Assembly (NCBI GenBank): GCA_001972305.1
Contig: BDDD01002391.1
Span: forward strand, 75,525-139,524
Direction of reading: 5' to 3'
Source: Cephalotus follicularis
Lineage: Eukaryota; Streptophyta; Magnoliopsida; Oxalidales; Cephalotaceae
DNA: 64,000 bases
Under the pieces are notes generated by a model. The model saw only the letters and a program-made list of their open reading frames with translations. It had not been told where the DNA came from and did no database searches. The position numbers and the translations under genes are program-made. Positions within the stretch are counted from its first letter, which is position 1, and every line of letters begins with the position of its first letter. Of the stretch, positions 44,791-56,104 are shown piece by piece.

Positions 44791-46209
44791 TTGCTTGAAG
44801 CCATTGAGCAGGTGCCCTCTTACGCAAAAGTCCTAAAAGACTTATGCACGAAAAAGAGGATCCGTCAGACTCCTAAAAAGGCTTTCTTGGCAGCCAATAT
44901 CACCGCGATCATTTCGCAACCAAAGATTCCAAAATACAAAGATCCTGGCTGCCCGACAATCTCTTGTGTGATTGGTGACACAAAAATCGATCATGCCTTG
45001 CTCGATTTAGGAGCAAGTGTGAATTTATTACCTTCGTCAGTTTTTGAGAAACTAGGTTTAGGAGAGTTGCGCCCGACCAATACGACTTTGCAATTAGCTG
45101 ATAGGTCGGTAAAAGTACCAAGAGGAAAAATTGAGGATGTTTTGATAAAGGTTGGTGAGTTTTTCTTTCCTGTCGACTTTGTCGTATTAGATACCCAACT
45201 TGTTGTGAATATAAAAGACCAAATCCCATTTATCCTTGGTAGACCATTCTTGGCCACAAGTAATGCATTGATCAATTGCCGAAATGGTCTCATGAAGTTG
45301 AGTTTTGGAAAGTCGTCGATGGACTTTAACATTTTTCGTTTGGGAAAGCATCAATCTGACTCTGATGATGTCTACGTAATTCACTCGATTCCTGATACCA
45401 TTGATTCGTATTTTAATATCGACTTTGATCGCAATGTCAAAAGAGAATTCGAGATAGAAGAAGCTAAGCGAAAGGACAGATTGATGTGGCTAGAAAATGA
45501 GGAAGCGTTGGCATGGTTAGAAAGAAAGCTTAATGAGCCAACGTCGGATAGTGAATGGGATCATCTATCCCATTACACACACAAACTCGCGACGCCTGAC
45601 CAAACGTATTTTGACGAAGATTTTGATAACAACTTCATGGAATGCTTGAGAGAGTTCGAGGAATTGGAGGCCACACAAAAGGAGATTTTGAGTTGGTTGG
45701 ACGATTGGGACGTTGATTCGATTTTGGAAGTTCAATGGGACGATCTGTCCCATTTCACGCACAAGCTTAGCACGCCATCCCACCCTCACACCATCCTCGA
45801 AAATAACTTTTTCTTTACTAAATATCAATTAGGATGGAGGGTGTGCATTTCTATGGACCATGTGTGTGATTGGTTGGTTGGCCGTGATTATTCGTGTTCT
45901 CTTCATTGTTTTTACTGGTGGAAATCCTATTGGGACGATTCTTATAGTGATAAAATGGTTTTCTCATATTGTGTGTTTAAGTTTTTTCAGGCAGGTATTC
46001 ATGATTTTTATTGGTGGACATCCTTTTGGGATGATGCTTATATTATTAAACCTATGCCTTCACGTGGTGTTTTTGACCTTGCTAAGACAGGTATTGGAGA
46101 CGCGTTCGAAGTGAAAAGGAAGCGAGCACTAACGTTTTTCAAATTTATAACTGCATCGATGAAGGAGGCCATGGACTTTCATGAGCCTCGTTATTTCGAA
46201 CCTCCATGA
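44791..46209 (+). CDS. Ath3 aspartic protease with a novel C-terminal extension (open 472 codons)
   Basis: The first ATG of the open frame is internal to the gag-PR polyprotein, so 44791 is not a true start. Residues 1-45 hold EAIEQVPSYAKVLKDLCTKK. Residues 70-85 carry the protease site LDLGASVNLLPSSV, followed by LQLADRSVKVPRGK and INCRNGLMKLSFGK. After about residue 210 no RT follows. Instead there are two copies of an acidic W(D)HLSHYTHKL / WDDLSHFTHKL block (near 250 and 318), then a Trp/Tyr-rich part with repeated FYWW.S(Y/F)WDD (near 370 and 410), ending EPRYFEPP. I do not recognise this extension. It stays open for 260 codons in an otherwise decayed element, which is notable but could be chance. 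Confidence 0.8.
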   Translation: MLEAIEQVPSYAKVLKDLCTKKRIRQTPKKAFLAANITAIISQPKIPKYKDPGCPTISCVIGDTKIDHALLDLGASVNLLPSSVFEKLGLGELRPTNTTLQLADRSVKVPRGKIEDVLIKVGEFFFPVDFVVLDTQLVVNIKDQIPFILGRPFLATSNALINCRNGLMKLSFGKSSMDFNIFRLGKHQSDSDDVYVIHSIPDTIDSYFNIDFDRNVKREFEIEEAKRKDRLMWLENEEALAWLERKLNEPTSDSEWDHLSHYTHKLATPDQTYFDEDFDNNFMECLREFEELEATQKEILSWLDDWDVDSILEVQWDDLSHFTHKLSTPSHPHTILENNFFFTKYQLGWRVCISMDHVCDWLVGRDYSCSLHCFYWWKSYWDDSYSDKMVFSYCVFKFFQAGIHDFYWWTSFWDDAYIIKPMPSRGVFDLAKTGIGDAFEVKRKRALTFFKFITASMKEAMDFHEPRYFEPP

Positions 46210-47573
46210 TCATATCCGGTAAACCCTACCCCTTTGTTCTTTATTTTATTTTATTGCATTGTTTCTTATATTTGTGTGATCATGCATTTTTCTTTTCTTT
46301 TGTTTGTTTCTTGTGCATTGAGGACAATGCAAGATTTAAGTATGGGGGGGTTTAGACCAAAAGTTCATTTTAATTTTGAAAGTAGGAATAAGTGTTGATA
46401 TACTTAGAAACAATAGAAAAACCCCATAGGAGATAATAAAAATTTTGTTTTCAAAGAAAAGAAAAGGAATGCATCTCAAGGTAGGAGTTTTGTGCGAAAA
46501 TTAAAATGATAAATGAATAAAAAGACCGATCTTTATATGTTTTCAAAGTTTCATAAGATTTTATGGAGGAGGAGGATAAGGAATTGAGGTTCTTGCATAT
46601 ATGTGTATATATATATGTTCTAAAAAAAAGAAAAAAGAAAAAAAAAAAAAAATCGGTCTTAGTCTGAAGCCTATTTGGTTCGAGTAATTAAACCTGAGGG
46701 GTGTTCTACACCTAGTTCCTTAAAGCCAACTGGTTTGAGATAACTGGTCGAAAGCTCGCTACATGGACCTTATAGAAAGCTTAAAAGGCTAAGACCTATA
46801 TAAAACTATATAAATAAAATTACCTCTTTGAATTCCGTCTTAGTCTGTAGCCTATTTGATTCGAGTCATTAAACCTTAGGGGTGTTCTACACCTAGTTCC
46901 TTAAAACCAACTGGTTTGAGAGCAACTGGTCGAAAGCTCGCTACATGGATCCTATAGCAAAGCTAAAAAGACTAAGACATTGCACGAATTTAAAAGATGG
47001 TAAAAGAAAGAAAAAGAAAGAAAAATGGATATATATATATAAAATATATATATATATATATAATTATATATTGTATGTGTGTGTGTGTATATGTGAGTGC
47101 TAAAGTTCTTTTGTCTAACTTCGAAGTAGGATTTTATGGGATCGCGAATGCATATCTTGATTGGTCATTAATGGTTGAATAATAAAATAATTTGCTAGAA
47201 GTTCCTTAATTGAGATGTGTTTTGATTCTAGAACTTGGAACGAGATAATAAAGTTCAAGTATGGGGGTGTTCTATGAATTTTTGAGTATAGATACATTTA
47301 ACCTGTTTTCAAAGTTTTAATGAACTGAATTTTGTGTGTTTATTCACTGGGAAAACACTCACGAGACAAAACTCGTCCACTAGGGCCACCTAGGGGTTTA
47401 ACGGCTTGTTGCATAAGCTAAATGCAATCGTGATTCCTACGAAAGTGAGTTAGGTTTTTGTTTATGTTTTTGTGTGTGCTTTAGTTTTTGTTTTTGTGTT
47501 TGCATGTGTTTTCTTGTTTCTAGCTTTCTATTTTGTTTGCTTGAGGACAAGCAAAGCTTAAGTATGGGGTATT
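46210..47573 (+). other. Ath3 non-coding tail with 181-bp direct repeat and three polypurine-like tracts
   Basis: No gene. Two imperfect copies of a 181-bp unit start at about 46656 and 46837 (GTGTTCTACACCTAGTTCCT in both). Polypurine-like AAGTATGGGG motifs occur near 46338, 47258 and 47560; the last directly precedes the LTR. A (TA)n/(GT)n microsatellite lies at 47028-47095 and a poly-A tract at 46622-46651. Confidence 0.8.
47028..47095. repeat. TA/GT microsatellite
   Basis: Alternating ATATAT runs followed by TGTGTGTGTG; an expected length variant. Confidence 0.9.
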
Positions 47574-49066
47574 TGTTTAGCATAAAAATGTGTTGTTTTT
47601 AATGATTATTTGTGATATTTTTATGCTTGGAATAGACTACTTTGGTTGTGTTTTAATGATTTTCAGGTACAAGTGCTAAATGACCAAAGTGCAAGAATAC
47701 TACCCAAAAGTGTGCAAAATTGGAGTTTAAAGTGTAAAGATTGAAGAAATGCAAAATTCTGCAGAAAACAGACAAAGAAGTCGACTCCTTTCAAGAAGAA
47801 GTCGATGTCTTTTCTGGGTTTACAAAATGAAGTCGACGTCTTTCAAAAAGAAGTCGATGTCTTTTCTGGAAGTGTAAAATGACCAAAGTGCAAGAATACT
47901 ACCCAAAAGTGTGCAAATTGGAGCTTAAAAGAGTAAAGATTGAAGAATGGACAAATTCGGCAGAAAAAGAGCCAAACGCGTTGATGTTTATGATACATCT
48001 AGATGTCTTTGCTGGGTTTTCACAAACACGTCGACGTCTTCTGTTAGAAGTCGACGTCTTTTCTGGGCAATACAAAGAGCTATGAACAAGGGATCGATGT
48101 CTTTCATCATAGGGATTGACGTCTTTGTACAAATTCAACCTGTAACTTTTGGACCAGAAGGGATCGTCGTCTTTCACCTTAAGAGTCAACGTCTTTCACA
48201 CGCATCTCCGCAAGACGCGACTTTTACAAGAAGACATCGACGCCTTTCAAAAAGAAGTCGGAGTCTTCCTCTGCAGCAGAAATAGAAAGATTAGATTTTT
48301 GCCTGATTTTGTAACTAGGATTGCTTTATTTCCGTTTTTGATCCATTTTGTAGTATATAAACAATGTTATTTCAGCCAAATAGTGCAGAGAGTGTGTGGA
48401 AGTAGCCACCTCCCTCCTTCTTTTAGTTTTCATTATGTTTTGTAACTAGTTTTTAGGGTTTTGGGTTAGGACAAAGCCTAGATTGTTATTGTTTCAATTC
48501 CATCAATAAAAATCCTTAAATATTTTATTTGTTCTTTAATATTTTTGCCTTCGCACACACTTTGTCTGCCTGATTAAAATCCACAAACATCTTGTCGGTG
48601 AAGCTGAAAGTTGGTGAATAAATGGTGCTTAAATCAATGGAGTCTACTCATACGATTTGTCGCAACGAACACACTTCGTATAGACCTAGCATGACTACTC
48701 ATACGTCTTGTCTGATTAAAATCCACACTTCGTATAGATCTAGCATGACTACTCACACGTCTTGTCATCACCACCGCACTCCGTATCGACCTAGCTGCCG
48801 TTGTTTATCAAGGTATGATCGTTCAATTAAATGAAATTGTTCAATACAATCTATGGTGAGTTTCTATACTCTAAACCGCTTTTTAATTATATCTTTTCTT
48901 AGTTTATATTTATTAGTTTTTAATAGTTTATCTCAAAATTGGTATACTTCGCCTAGGTTGGATAGATTACAACTAGTTTACGTTTCCCTGTGTTCGACCC
49001 GTTACTGCATGATACGTGCACTTGCGGCTATAAATTTTAAAACATCATATTCTTTTTACGTGAACA
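47574..49066 (+). repeat. Ath3 3' LTR, 1493 bp
   Basis: TGTTTAGC start, GTGAACA end. It contains a cluster of GAAGTCGACGTCTTTC-type motifs (47775-48265; ACGTCGACGT at 48028-48037), TATATAAA at 48354, the 51-bp array (48640-48795) and a partial internal duplication of about 200 bp (AAGTG(C/T)TAAATGACCAAAG-like at 47671 and 47870). Confidence 0.92.
48354..48361 (+). promoter_or_regulatory. TATA box in Ath3 3' LTR
   Basis: TATATAAA at the position matching TATAAAAGG in Ath1, followed by leader-like sequence. Confidence 0.55.
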
Positions 49067-49252
49067 ATCACTGACACTAAAACACAAACTAAAGCAAACA
49101 ATACTGAATTAAATTAACTAAAACAAGAAATAAAAAAAAAACAAAGAATGCAGATTTTTTTTTCATATTAAATCTAAACTAAATACTACGAATCAGTTAA
49201 ATAAATTAAAATTAATCTAAAACTTATTTCCTCGGCAACGGTGCCAAAAACT
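49067..49252 (-). other. Ath2 leader with primer binding site
   Basis: After the ATCAC duplication the Ath2 leader resumes. 49230-49246 (CCTCGGCAACGGTGCCA) is the inverted tRNA-Asp-type primer site, next to the LTR end at 49253. Confidence 0.85.
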
Positions 49253-49983
49253 TGTTCACGTGTTTTGAATGTTTGAAATTTATACTGCAAGTGCACAGTC
49301 GTGTAGTAACGGATCGAACACTAGGAAATCAAGTTAAATTAATTTTAATCTATTCAACCTAAGCGCAGTATGCAAAATCGAGGTTTACTATCAAAAACTA
49401 CTCCTAAATATGAAAAATAAACTAATTAAATAAAACAGAGGAGATTGGCGTCTACGCTTTGTCAAGGCGTCGACGTGAATATCTATTGAATTGAAATTAA
49501 CAGGATTTGAAGCATGCAAATTACTAAACTATCAAAACAGGGAATAAACTAAACAAAATATAGAAGAGAAAAGCGGTCTTAGGGTATAGAAACTCACCAT
49601 AGATTATATTGAACAATTCACTTACTTGAACGATCAAACCTTGATAACCAAAGCCAGCTAGGTCGATACGGAGTGCGACTATGATGTCAAATCGTATGAG
49701 TAGTCATCCTAGGTCTATACGGAGTACGGCAGCAACGGCAAATCATATGAGTAGACATGCTAGGTCTATACAGAGTGTGTTCGGTGTGACAAATCGTATG
49801 AGTGGACTCCATTGATCGCGTTGAAAACGATTTATTCACCAACGTTCTTATTCACCGACAAGATGTTTGTGGATTTTCATCAGACAGACAAAGTGTGTGT
49901 GAAGGCAAAAAATTGAAGAACAAATAAAAACTTTAAGGATTTTTATTTGTGGAATTGAAACTATACAATCTAGGCTTTGCTCT
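49253..49983 (-). repeat. Ath2 5' LTR, distal part
   Basis: Plus-strand TGTTCACG is the LTR end. It contains the inverted 51-bp array (about 49640-49815) and a GCGTCGACG motif near 49467. It is interrupted at 49984 by Gyp4b; its start is not in the window. Confidence 0.85.
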
Positions 49984-50819
49984 TGTAATGACCGCAATTT
50001 CATTTTGTTGTATGTTGTATAATTCATTAATAAAATTATACATTGATATGAGATTAATTGCTAATTGTCCTTTTAATTAGCTTATTGTTGTGGATATTGA
50101 AGGAAGATAAGTCTAAGTGTTGAATGTAAAGGAATCAGGGTACTTGCGCATCAATGCCATGCATTGACGTCGACGCCAAGTAACATTGAAACGCGCTTAA
50201 GGCTTTTACCTTAAGGCGTTGATGCCATGCGAGGACGTTAACGTCCATTGCTGGTGAACTGAAAGGGATAGGCGTTAACGCGACTAGAAGAGCTTGTTAA
50301 CGCAAAGGTGTTGGATTAGGGTGTCCTTGCAAGCCACGAGAAGGCTGCAGACATATGTTGTTGACATATGACATGTCACACCCCGCCGTTCGATTCCGTT
50401 TGGCACAAGCATATATGGTGATATCATAAATAAATATAATCCAGCATTCTCATTCAACAATTCAAATAATATAAGCGAAAGCATTCATATCTGAATTATA
50501 AAATAAAAGTCATCCGCACGCAGCCCATACTACGTGCAGGCACATTCCAACAATATCCATATACATAAGGAAGTACAACAACATCACGGGGTATGAACCG
50601 TTCATTACAATACAGTACATCATAAAAATAACAACCTTAAGATAGAAAAGCAACTCTCCAAAGCTCCAACAGCACCTCCCGTACGTCTTCGCTTAATCTG
50701 AAATTTTAGGGGTTAGCCGTTGTCCTCACTTGGCTAAGTAGGAAGATAATGCATGCTAAGGAATATATGAATGCAACATGTATGACATTTTATATTAAAA
50801 TAACATTTAAGTATTATTA

Positions 50820-51114
50820 TTCCGAACCCTAGGTCACAGTCGGAGCTAAGTATGACGTAGGATACATGACACATATGCCGATGACTGGATAAAGTACTGG
50901 TATACTGGATGTAGACTTATAGACGTAGTTTATTCTACAGATCCGGGCGGTGATGGGATTCACACCGGGGCTGTTTTAATAGTCGGGGACTATTGGGATA
51001 GTCGTACCAGAACTCATGGGATGTTCTGAGAAATTTTGTTTTGTTTAAATAAAATTATACACACTTGCATCCTAGACCCAAAATCGACCGGGATCCCTCC
51101 CGGGTCCCAACAAG
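50820..51114 (+). repeat. Cop2c 5' LTR remnant
   Basis: 50820-51040 matches 56560-56775 of the 3' LTR (GTTTATTCTACNGATCCGGG region). It then jumps to the last 70 bp of the LTR (ATTATACACACTTGC, end CCCAACA), matching the end of Cop2b. Confidence 0.85.
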
Positions 51115-51116
51115 TG

Positions 51117-51127
51117 GTATAAGAGTG
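51117..51127 (+). other. Cop2c primer binding site
   Basis: TGGTATAAGAG, one change from TGGTATCAGAG, 2 bases past the LTR end. Confidence 0.8.
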
Positions 51128-52640
51128 ATCCGTTTTAATATCAATTGGACTGCGATTTTGATTTTTGGTGACTATTTTGGAATGATTAATGTAACTGGGA
51201 TTCTAATTTAATTCCCTTCCCATTGTTGTTTTATAAAATTAAGTTTTTCTTAAACCGAGGGAAACTAGATTTTAAATAATTTAGTGGGAGTTTTATTGGA
51301 ATATCGGCAATCTTGGGATTATTTCGATTGGTCATCGGAAATTTAAATTGCTTGTGTTTATTTAAATTCTATTGTGGATATAGATTTAAATGTCTTATGC
51401 ATAATGGTAGGCAATGGAATTGAACCTAGCTTTTGGTTTCTTTAGTGGATGGTTTAAATTGCTTTATTATCATGTACTTTATTTGGTCTGTAATATGGTT
51501 GCCTGCGAGAACCATTTTTCCTTTTTTGTGTAACTCCCTCTCTCTCCCTCCATTTGTATTCTATTCTTTAATTTTAAATGTTTTTTGAGTAATTTCATTT
51601 TTGTAAATAAAAGAAGAGAAGAATCGCAAAGGAGTTTGAAAAGGAAGATCAAGGAAATTGCAAGACCAAGTGAAGCCCATGTATGCATGAAGCATTTTGT
51701 AATAAAGTAGTTATGAATAGTTCGCCTAGGAGACCGAGGGATCACATTCGCTCGTGTGATCTCTCATAGTTTTAATCCCTAGCCAGGCCATTTTTATTTC
51801 TATGTGGATCATAGGATGCATGAGATGGATGTTTACTTTTTGCAAACAATACAAACACGTCAAGCATAATAAGCCGTTCCAAATGGATTGGAAGATTAAA
51901 ATTGATTTAATAAACGGCTTTGGTAATTTAAAATTTGATGAGACCACAAATTCCTCCAATTTGTAAATAATAAGTCCATAAGGGGTGGGGCATAAGGGTG
52001 CTCCATCGTTGGCCTTCCATAATCTTTGTTGAAGGGTATGGATATATTGGGGATGGCACTGTTCAGCAGAGGTCCCCCGTATGACCATTACTGTTCAGCT
52101 TCAGTACTGGGGTAGCATTGGAAGAAAATAACTAAGTTTTGGTGTTCTGACTAGCCTCCTAGTGGATATCAAAATTGGTTCATTTCTTTGAGGATTGTCG
52201 GTACGGACTTATACTGAGTTCATACTATTAGCGCCGCTCAGCGGTGGATTGTATGGGTCGGGAGGCCGAATGATGTATCGGATCTTGCATATCAAGGGCG
52301 AGGCCCTAATGCAAATTGATGCTAAATGCCTACCTATTTGGTATTATGGTTTGTTCGCCACAGCGGAGACCATGATATTGCGAGATAGATTCCGATCTCC
52401 ACTAGGAAGCGGGTGCTTCCCGAATTCCACATTGGAGGTGTGGGATACGATTAGAATAGTGGGAGGAGCCATAATTACTAAAGACCAAGAGTTATGGTAA
52501 TAACATAAAATTGAATAATCTGCTAATATACTCTCTTGTTTCTTCTAATAGGTTGTTAGATAACATATTCTATATACTCAAATGGCAGGCATCACATTAA
52601 TTTGGCATGTTTTATATTTTCATAAGCGGCATAATCCACG
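51128..52640 (+). other. Cop2c untranslated leader
   Basis: No gene. It matches the two parts of the Cop2a leader (14391-14817 and 21000-21560), including TTGGCCTTCCATAATC near 52007, and so shows the Cop2a leader before Gyp3 interrupted it. Confidence 0.75.
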
Positions 52641-53690
52641 TTCTTTGAATGGTTGCGGATTGTACTCACGAGAATGAGAGTTACTCATGTTATGACTGAG
52701 ATAACCCCACATCAGAGATCAATGAATTTGACCAGCACAAGGCCGGGATGGCTAAGTGGTGGGACGACGATCATAGACCTCAATACATGGTGAGTGTTGC
52801 CTTGATGCCAAACTGGCAAACGCTATGTATTTCTTCACAGACCTTATGTGCCGTGTTGATACAACTTGAGCAGTTGTTTGGCACACAGTCGTGGACTGAT
52901 AAGGTAGTTTTGGACCAGTCTGGATCAAAACAATCTGTGATACCTATTCATTCTTTTGGTACAACCTTAGGGAGAGGTGGATCGAGAGGATCCAGTTCCA
53001 AGGGCAAGGAGCCCATGAGGAAGAAAGAAAAGGAACCACTTCACGTGTTTTGGGGATACCATTCATTAGAGGATTAAAAAGCTTATAAAGGAGATATCCT
53101 GCTTCTGTGTGGGAAGTAAGGATAATGGAAGAAAAATTACGAACAATTTCTTGCTTCCATTGCAGATGGTGCCTCGGGGTTAGGTACCGTCATATTTTTA
53201 TATTCCATCTAGTTTACAATGTAAGTTCAATTTGGGTTGTGTACTCAAGTTGTGAGACTAACATTTGTAACTCATTGCAGGATGCTAAGAGGAGCTAGAA
53301 AGCTGGGAGCTGAGGATGCAATGGACCTATGACATGAAGATCGGGGATCTACTTTTATGTTGTAGGATATATTGATTTGTAAAATTATATAAAGCAATGT
53401 GGCTTTTGTATATATATAGACTAAACTCTTGTAAACATTGTTAAGAACTTTTGTTCTAAACTTTGATTAGCATATTCAATGTATATTTTATAAAGCTGAG
53501 AGCTTTTTGTTTATTACATGTGAATAGTGGCTATTATTTTCTGGTTGTGTATCAGTCGGCACTGATTAACTAGATAATGGGTTTTAAGTCTTAAAAACCA
53601 ATCAAATAATAGCACCAGCTATTGAGCAAGGAATTAATAATAAAAGACTAAGAGAAATATGATATAAATCCTTCACAACCTTTTGCATTG
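52640..53690 (+). pseudogene. Cop2c gag remnant and decayed protease region
   Basis: 52748-53077 reads QTLCISSQTLCAVLIQLEQL then FGTQSWTD, joined by deletion to the basic SSSKGKEPMRKKEKE stretch; Cop2a has about 300 bp more between. Near 53220-53280 there is a weak protease-region match (SSIWVVYSSCETNICNSLQ) with the catalytic triplet lost. 53300-53690 is AT-rich with no clear coding. Confidence 0.75.
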
Positions 53691-54600
53691 TTGATTAGGT
53701 CATTCTAGCGAGCCTAGATAAACACGCTTGGTTAAGGATGGACTTTTGGACATCCAGGACAGGGAGTCCCTTCCAACGTGTACATCATGTTTGATTGGTG
53801 TAATGACCAAATCTTCTTTTCTCCAAGACTGGAGAGAAGGTAGTGGACATATTATAATATATCCGCACTGACATTTGTGGTATAATGTCAGACAATGCAC
53901 GTGAAGGTTTTTACTACTTCATTACCTTCATACTGTGATTCGTCACGGTTTCGGTAAGAGTTTCAGCTGAAACACATATCTGAATCTTTTGAAAGTGTTA
54001 AGAAATTTAGATATGAAGTAGAAATGCAAATGGGTAAACCCATTAGAACATTACTCTCTGATCGAGGAAGCGAATACCTGTCTGTAGAATTCTTGGGTTA
54101 TCTGAGAGATAACGGAATTCTTTCTCAATGGATCCTTTCTGGAACACCATACTTTGATGATGTGTCCAAACAGAGGAAATTGACATTCGTGAATGTGTCA
54201 AATCCATTATGTCTTTTATTCATCTTCTTATCTCCTTCTGGGATTATACGTTGCAGTGGCAGCGTACATCTTAATCCGGATTCCTATGAAATCCGTCCCC
54301 TCCATATCTTTCAAGATTGTAAATAGGAGGAAACCCAACCTAAACCAAGAGGGTTAATGGTTGCCCAGCTTTTGTAAGAAGGCGAAAACCTTCTAAGCTG
54401 GAGGCGCGAGCGGATCATTACCGGTTTTGTAGGATCTCCTAAGAAGTTCTTAGGATTTCATTTCAACCATCCTAGCAAACAAATGATATTTGTTTTGCGT
54501 ACTGCAAAATTCTTCGAAAGGGGAATACCTGTTTACAGGAAGCAGTGGGAGTAAGGTATAACTAAGTGAGTTACTATCTGGTGAAAGCCCACAGGACGAT
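53690..54600 (+). pseudogene. Cop2c integrase, dead
   Basis: Parallel to Cop2a: LDIQDRESLPTCTSCLIG, a decayed first-Asp region (RTDICGIMS), RTLLSDRGSEYLSVEFLGYL then RDNGILSQW. At the Glu position it has SKQRK instead of SERRN, so the DDE triad is lost. Several frameshifts are present. Confidence 0.82.
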
Positions 54601-54699
54601 TAGGAATTAGAGGTTAAACCCTCTAAAGACAAGATTTGGGAAAGGGATCCCAACCTGAGAAAGGATCTCAGTAAGGCACTTCTTGTGAGAGGAGATCAG

Positions 54700-56104
54700 G
54701 CAAGATTTTGACAGCGTCTGAGAAATATGGTTTTCTCACAAAAGGCACTAATAAATCTAAAGTCATCGATGATGACGAGCCTGTCAGCTACAAAGGAAAC
54801 AGTGAAGAGCACTGATTTCTACACATGACTGGGAGTCATGAAATCCGAAATAGACGTCATATACGTCAACCGAGTGTGGAACTTGGTTAATGCTCCCATA
54901 GGCGGGTTGCCCAATGGTTGCATATATATCTTCAAGAGGAAGATAGGCGTTAATGGAAAAGGTTAAAACCTTTAAATCGTAATGATTAAGTCCATTCGGA
55001 TAATGCTTGTAATTGCCACTCGTTATGGATATAACCAATGGCACAAGGATGTCAAGATGGCCTTCATTGAAGAACTATCTTGAAGAGGACATCTTAATGT
55101 CCCAAACCCGAGGGGTTTACATCCAAGAAACATTAGCACAGAGTGTGTGCAAGCTCCTAAGGTTTGTGTATGACCTTATACAAGCATCTTGTAGCTGAAA
55201 CATCTGTTTTTGATTTCATCATAACGATGCTATGCCTTAAGTCTACCGAAAATAGGATATCCCAGATATCACATTCTTGGTAATATACATAGATAACATT
55301 CTACACATTGGTAATGCTGTAGGTATGTTACAGTACAATTAACCAAGAACTTCTCCAAAAGGATTTGGGAGAGACTTCCTACGTTTTGAGAATGAAGATC
55401 TTAAGAGTAGATCAAGTAGGTTGTTTGGACTTTCCCAAAGCCAGTACATCAGCAGGATGCTGATCTAGTATGGACTACTAAATTTCGAGTTTGGCTTACT
55501 GCCAATTAGCCAAGGAATTCATCTTTCCAAGAGGATGTTGAAAGAGACGTCAGAGGAAAATGTTGCATGAATAGGCTACCTTAAGCTTTGGCTATAGGTT
55601 GCATCATGCAATATCATACTTTGTACTAGGCCTGACGTCGAACAAGCCTAAGGATCTGGCTAGTCGATCATCAGTGCAATCCCTGTGAGAGGCACTGGGA
55701 ATTGTCAAAGAGATCTGAGAGTGACTCAGGATTTCTTATTGACATCTGGAGAAGATAGTGAATTGAATAAGAGTTTTATTGACTCTGATTTCAATTGTGA
55801 TCTGGAGGATCACGACATCGTATCAGGATATGTGATTATCCTAAACGAAGGTGCTGTGTGAGTTGGAAGAGTCTACAACTGTGGGATACTGTTGACTCAA
55901 CCATGAATAAGAGTATGTTATAATCTATGATACCGAAAAGTTGTTGTTTGGTAGCGGAAGTTCACTGCGGAACTTCATGTAGTTCCATCTATCGTTCGTC
56001 CGGTTGTGTAGAGTGACAACGGTAGGGGGCCTTTGCACAGGCTATGGAACCCAGTCTCATTACCGCTCTAAACGTTAAAGCAACGGTATCATAATATTAT
56101 ATGA
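54700..56104 (+). pseudogene. Cop2c RT and RNase H, dead
   Basis: Fragments in Cop2a order: VMKSEIDVIYVNRVWNLVN-like, IFKRKIGVNGK, then the catalytic region near 55280 reading YIDNILHIGN, where YVDD has become YIDN. RNase H scraps follow (SVSGY-like near 55825). Stops and indels are frequent. The 3' end of the coding region and the first 400 bp or so of the 3' LTR are deleted at about 56104. Confidence 0.82.

Larger units (their letters stand above)
42100..49066 (+). mobile_element. Ath3: non-autonomous Athila-like element, TSD ATCAC
   Basis: Both ends are visible: TGTTTAGC start at 42100, GTGAACA end at 49066, with ATCAC on each side. It contains a 5' LTR, a tRNA-Asp-type primer site, gag, protease, an unusual C-terminal coding extension, a 1.4-kb non-coding tail with polypurine tracts and a 3' LTR. 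RT, RNase H and integrase are absent, so it could move only with outside enzymes, perhaps those of an Ath2-like relative. Confidence 0.93.
37481..49983 (-). mobile_element. Ath2: Athila-like element, minus strand, split by Ath3
   Basis: From right to left: 5' LTR (49983 back to 49253), primer site and leader (49252-49072), the Ath3 insertion, gag (42041-40338), PR, RT, RNase H and the start of integrase, then a break at 37480. ATCAC flanks Ath3 at 42095-42099 and 49067-49071, which shows the two parts were continuous. The LTR is itself interrupted at 49984 by Gyp4b. Confidence 0.88.

Noticed and set aside
47028..47095. Alternating TA/TG tract as a regulatory element
   Set aside because: Ordinary microsatellite.
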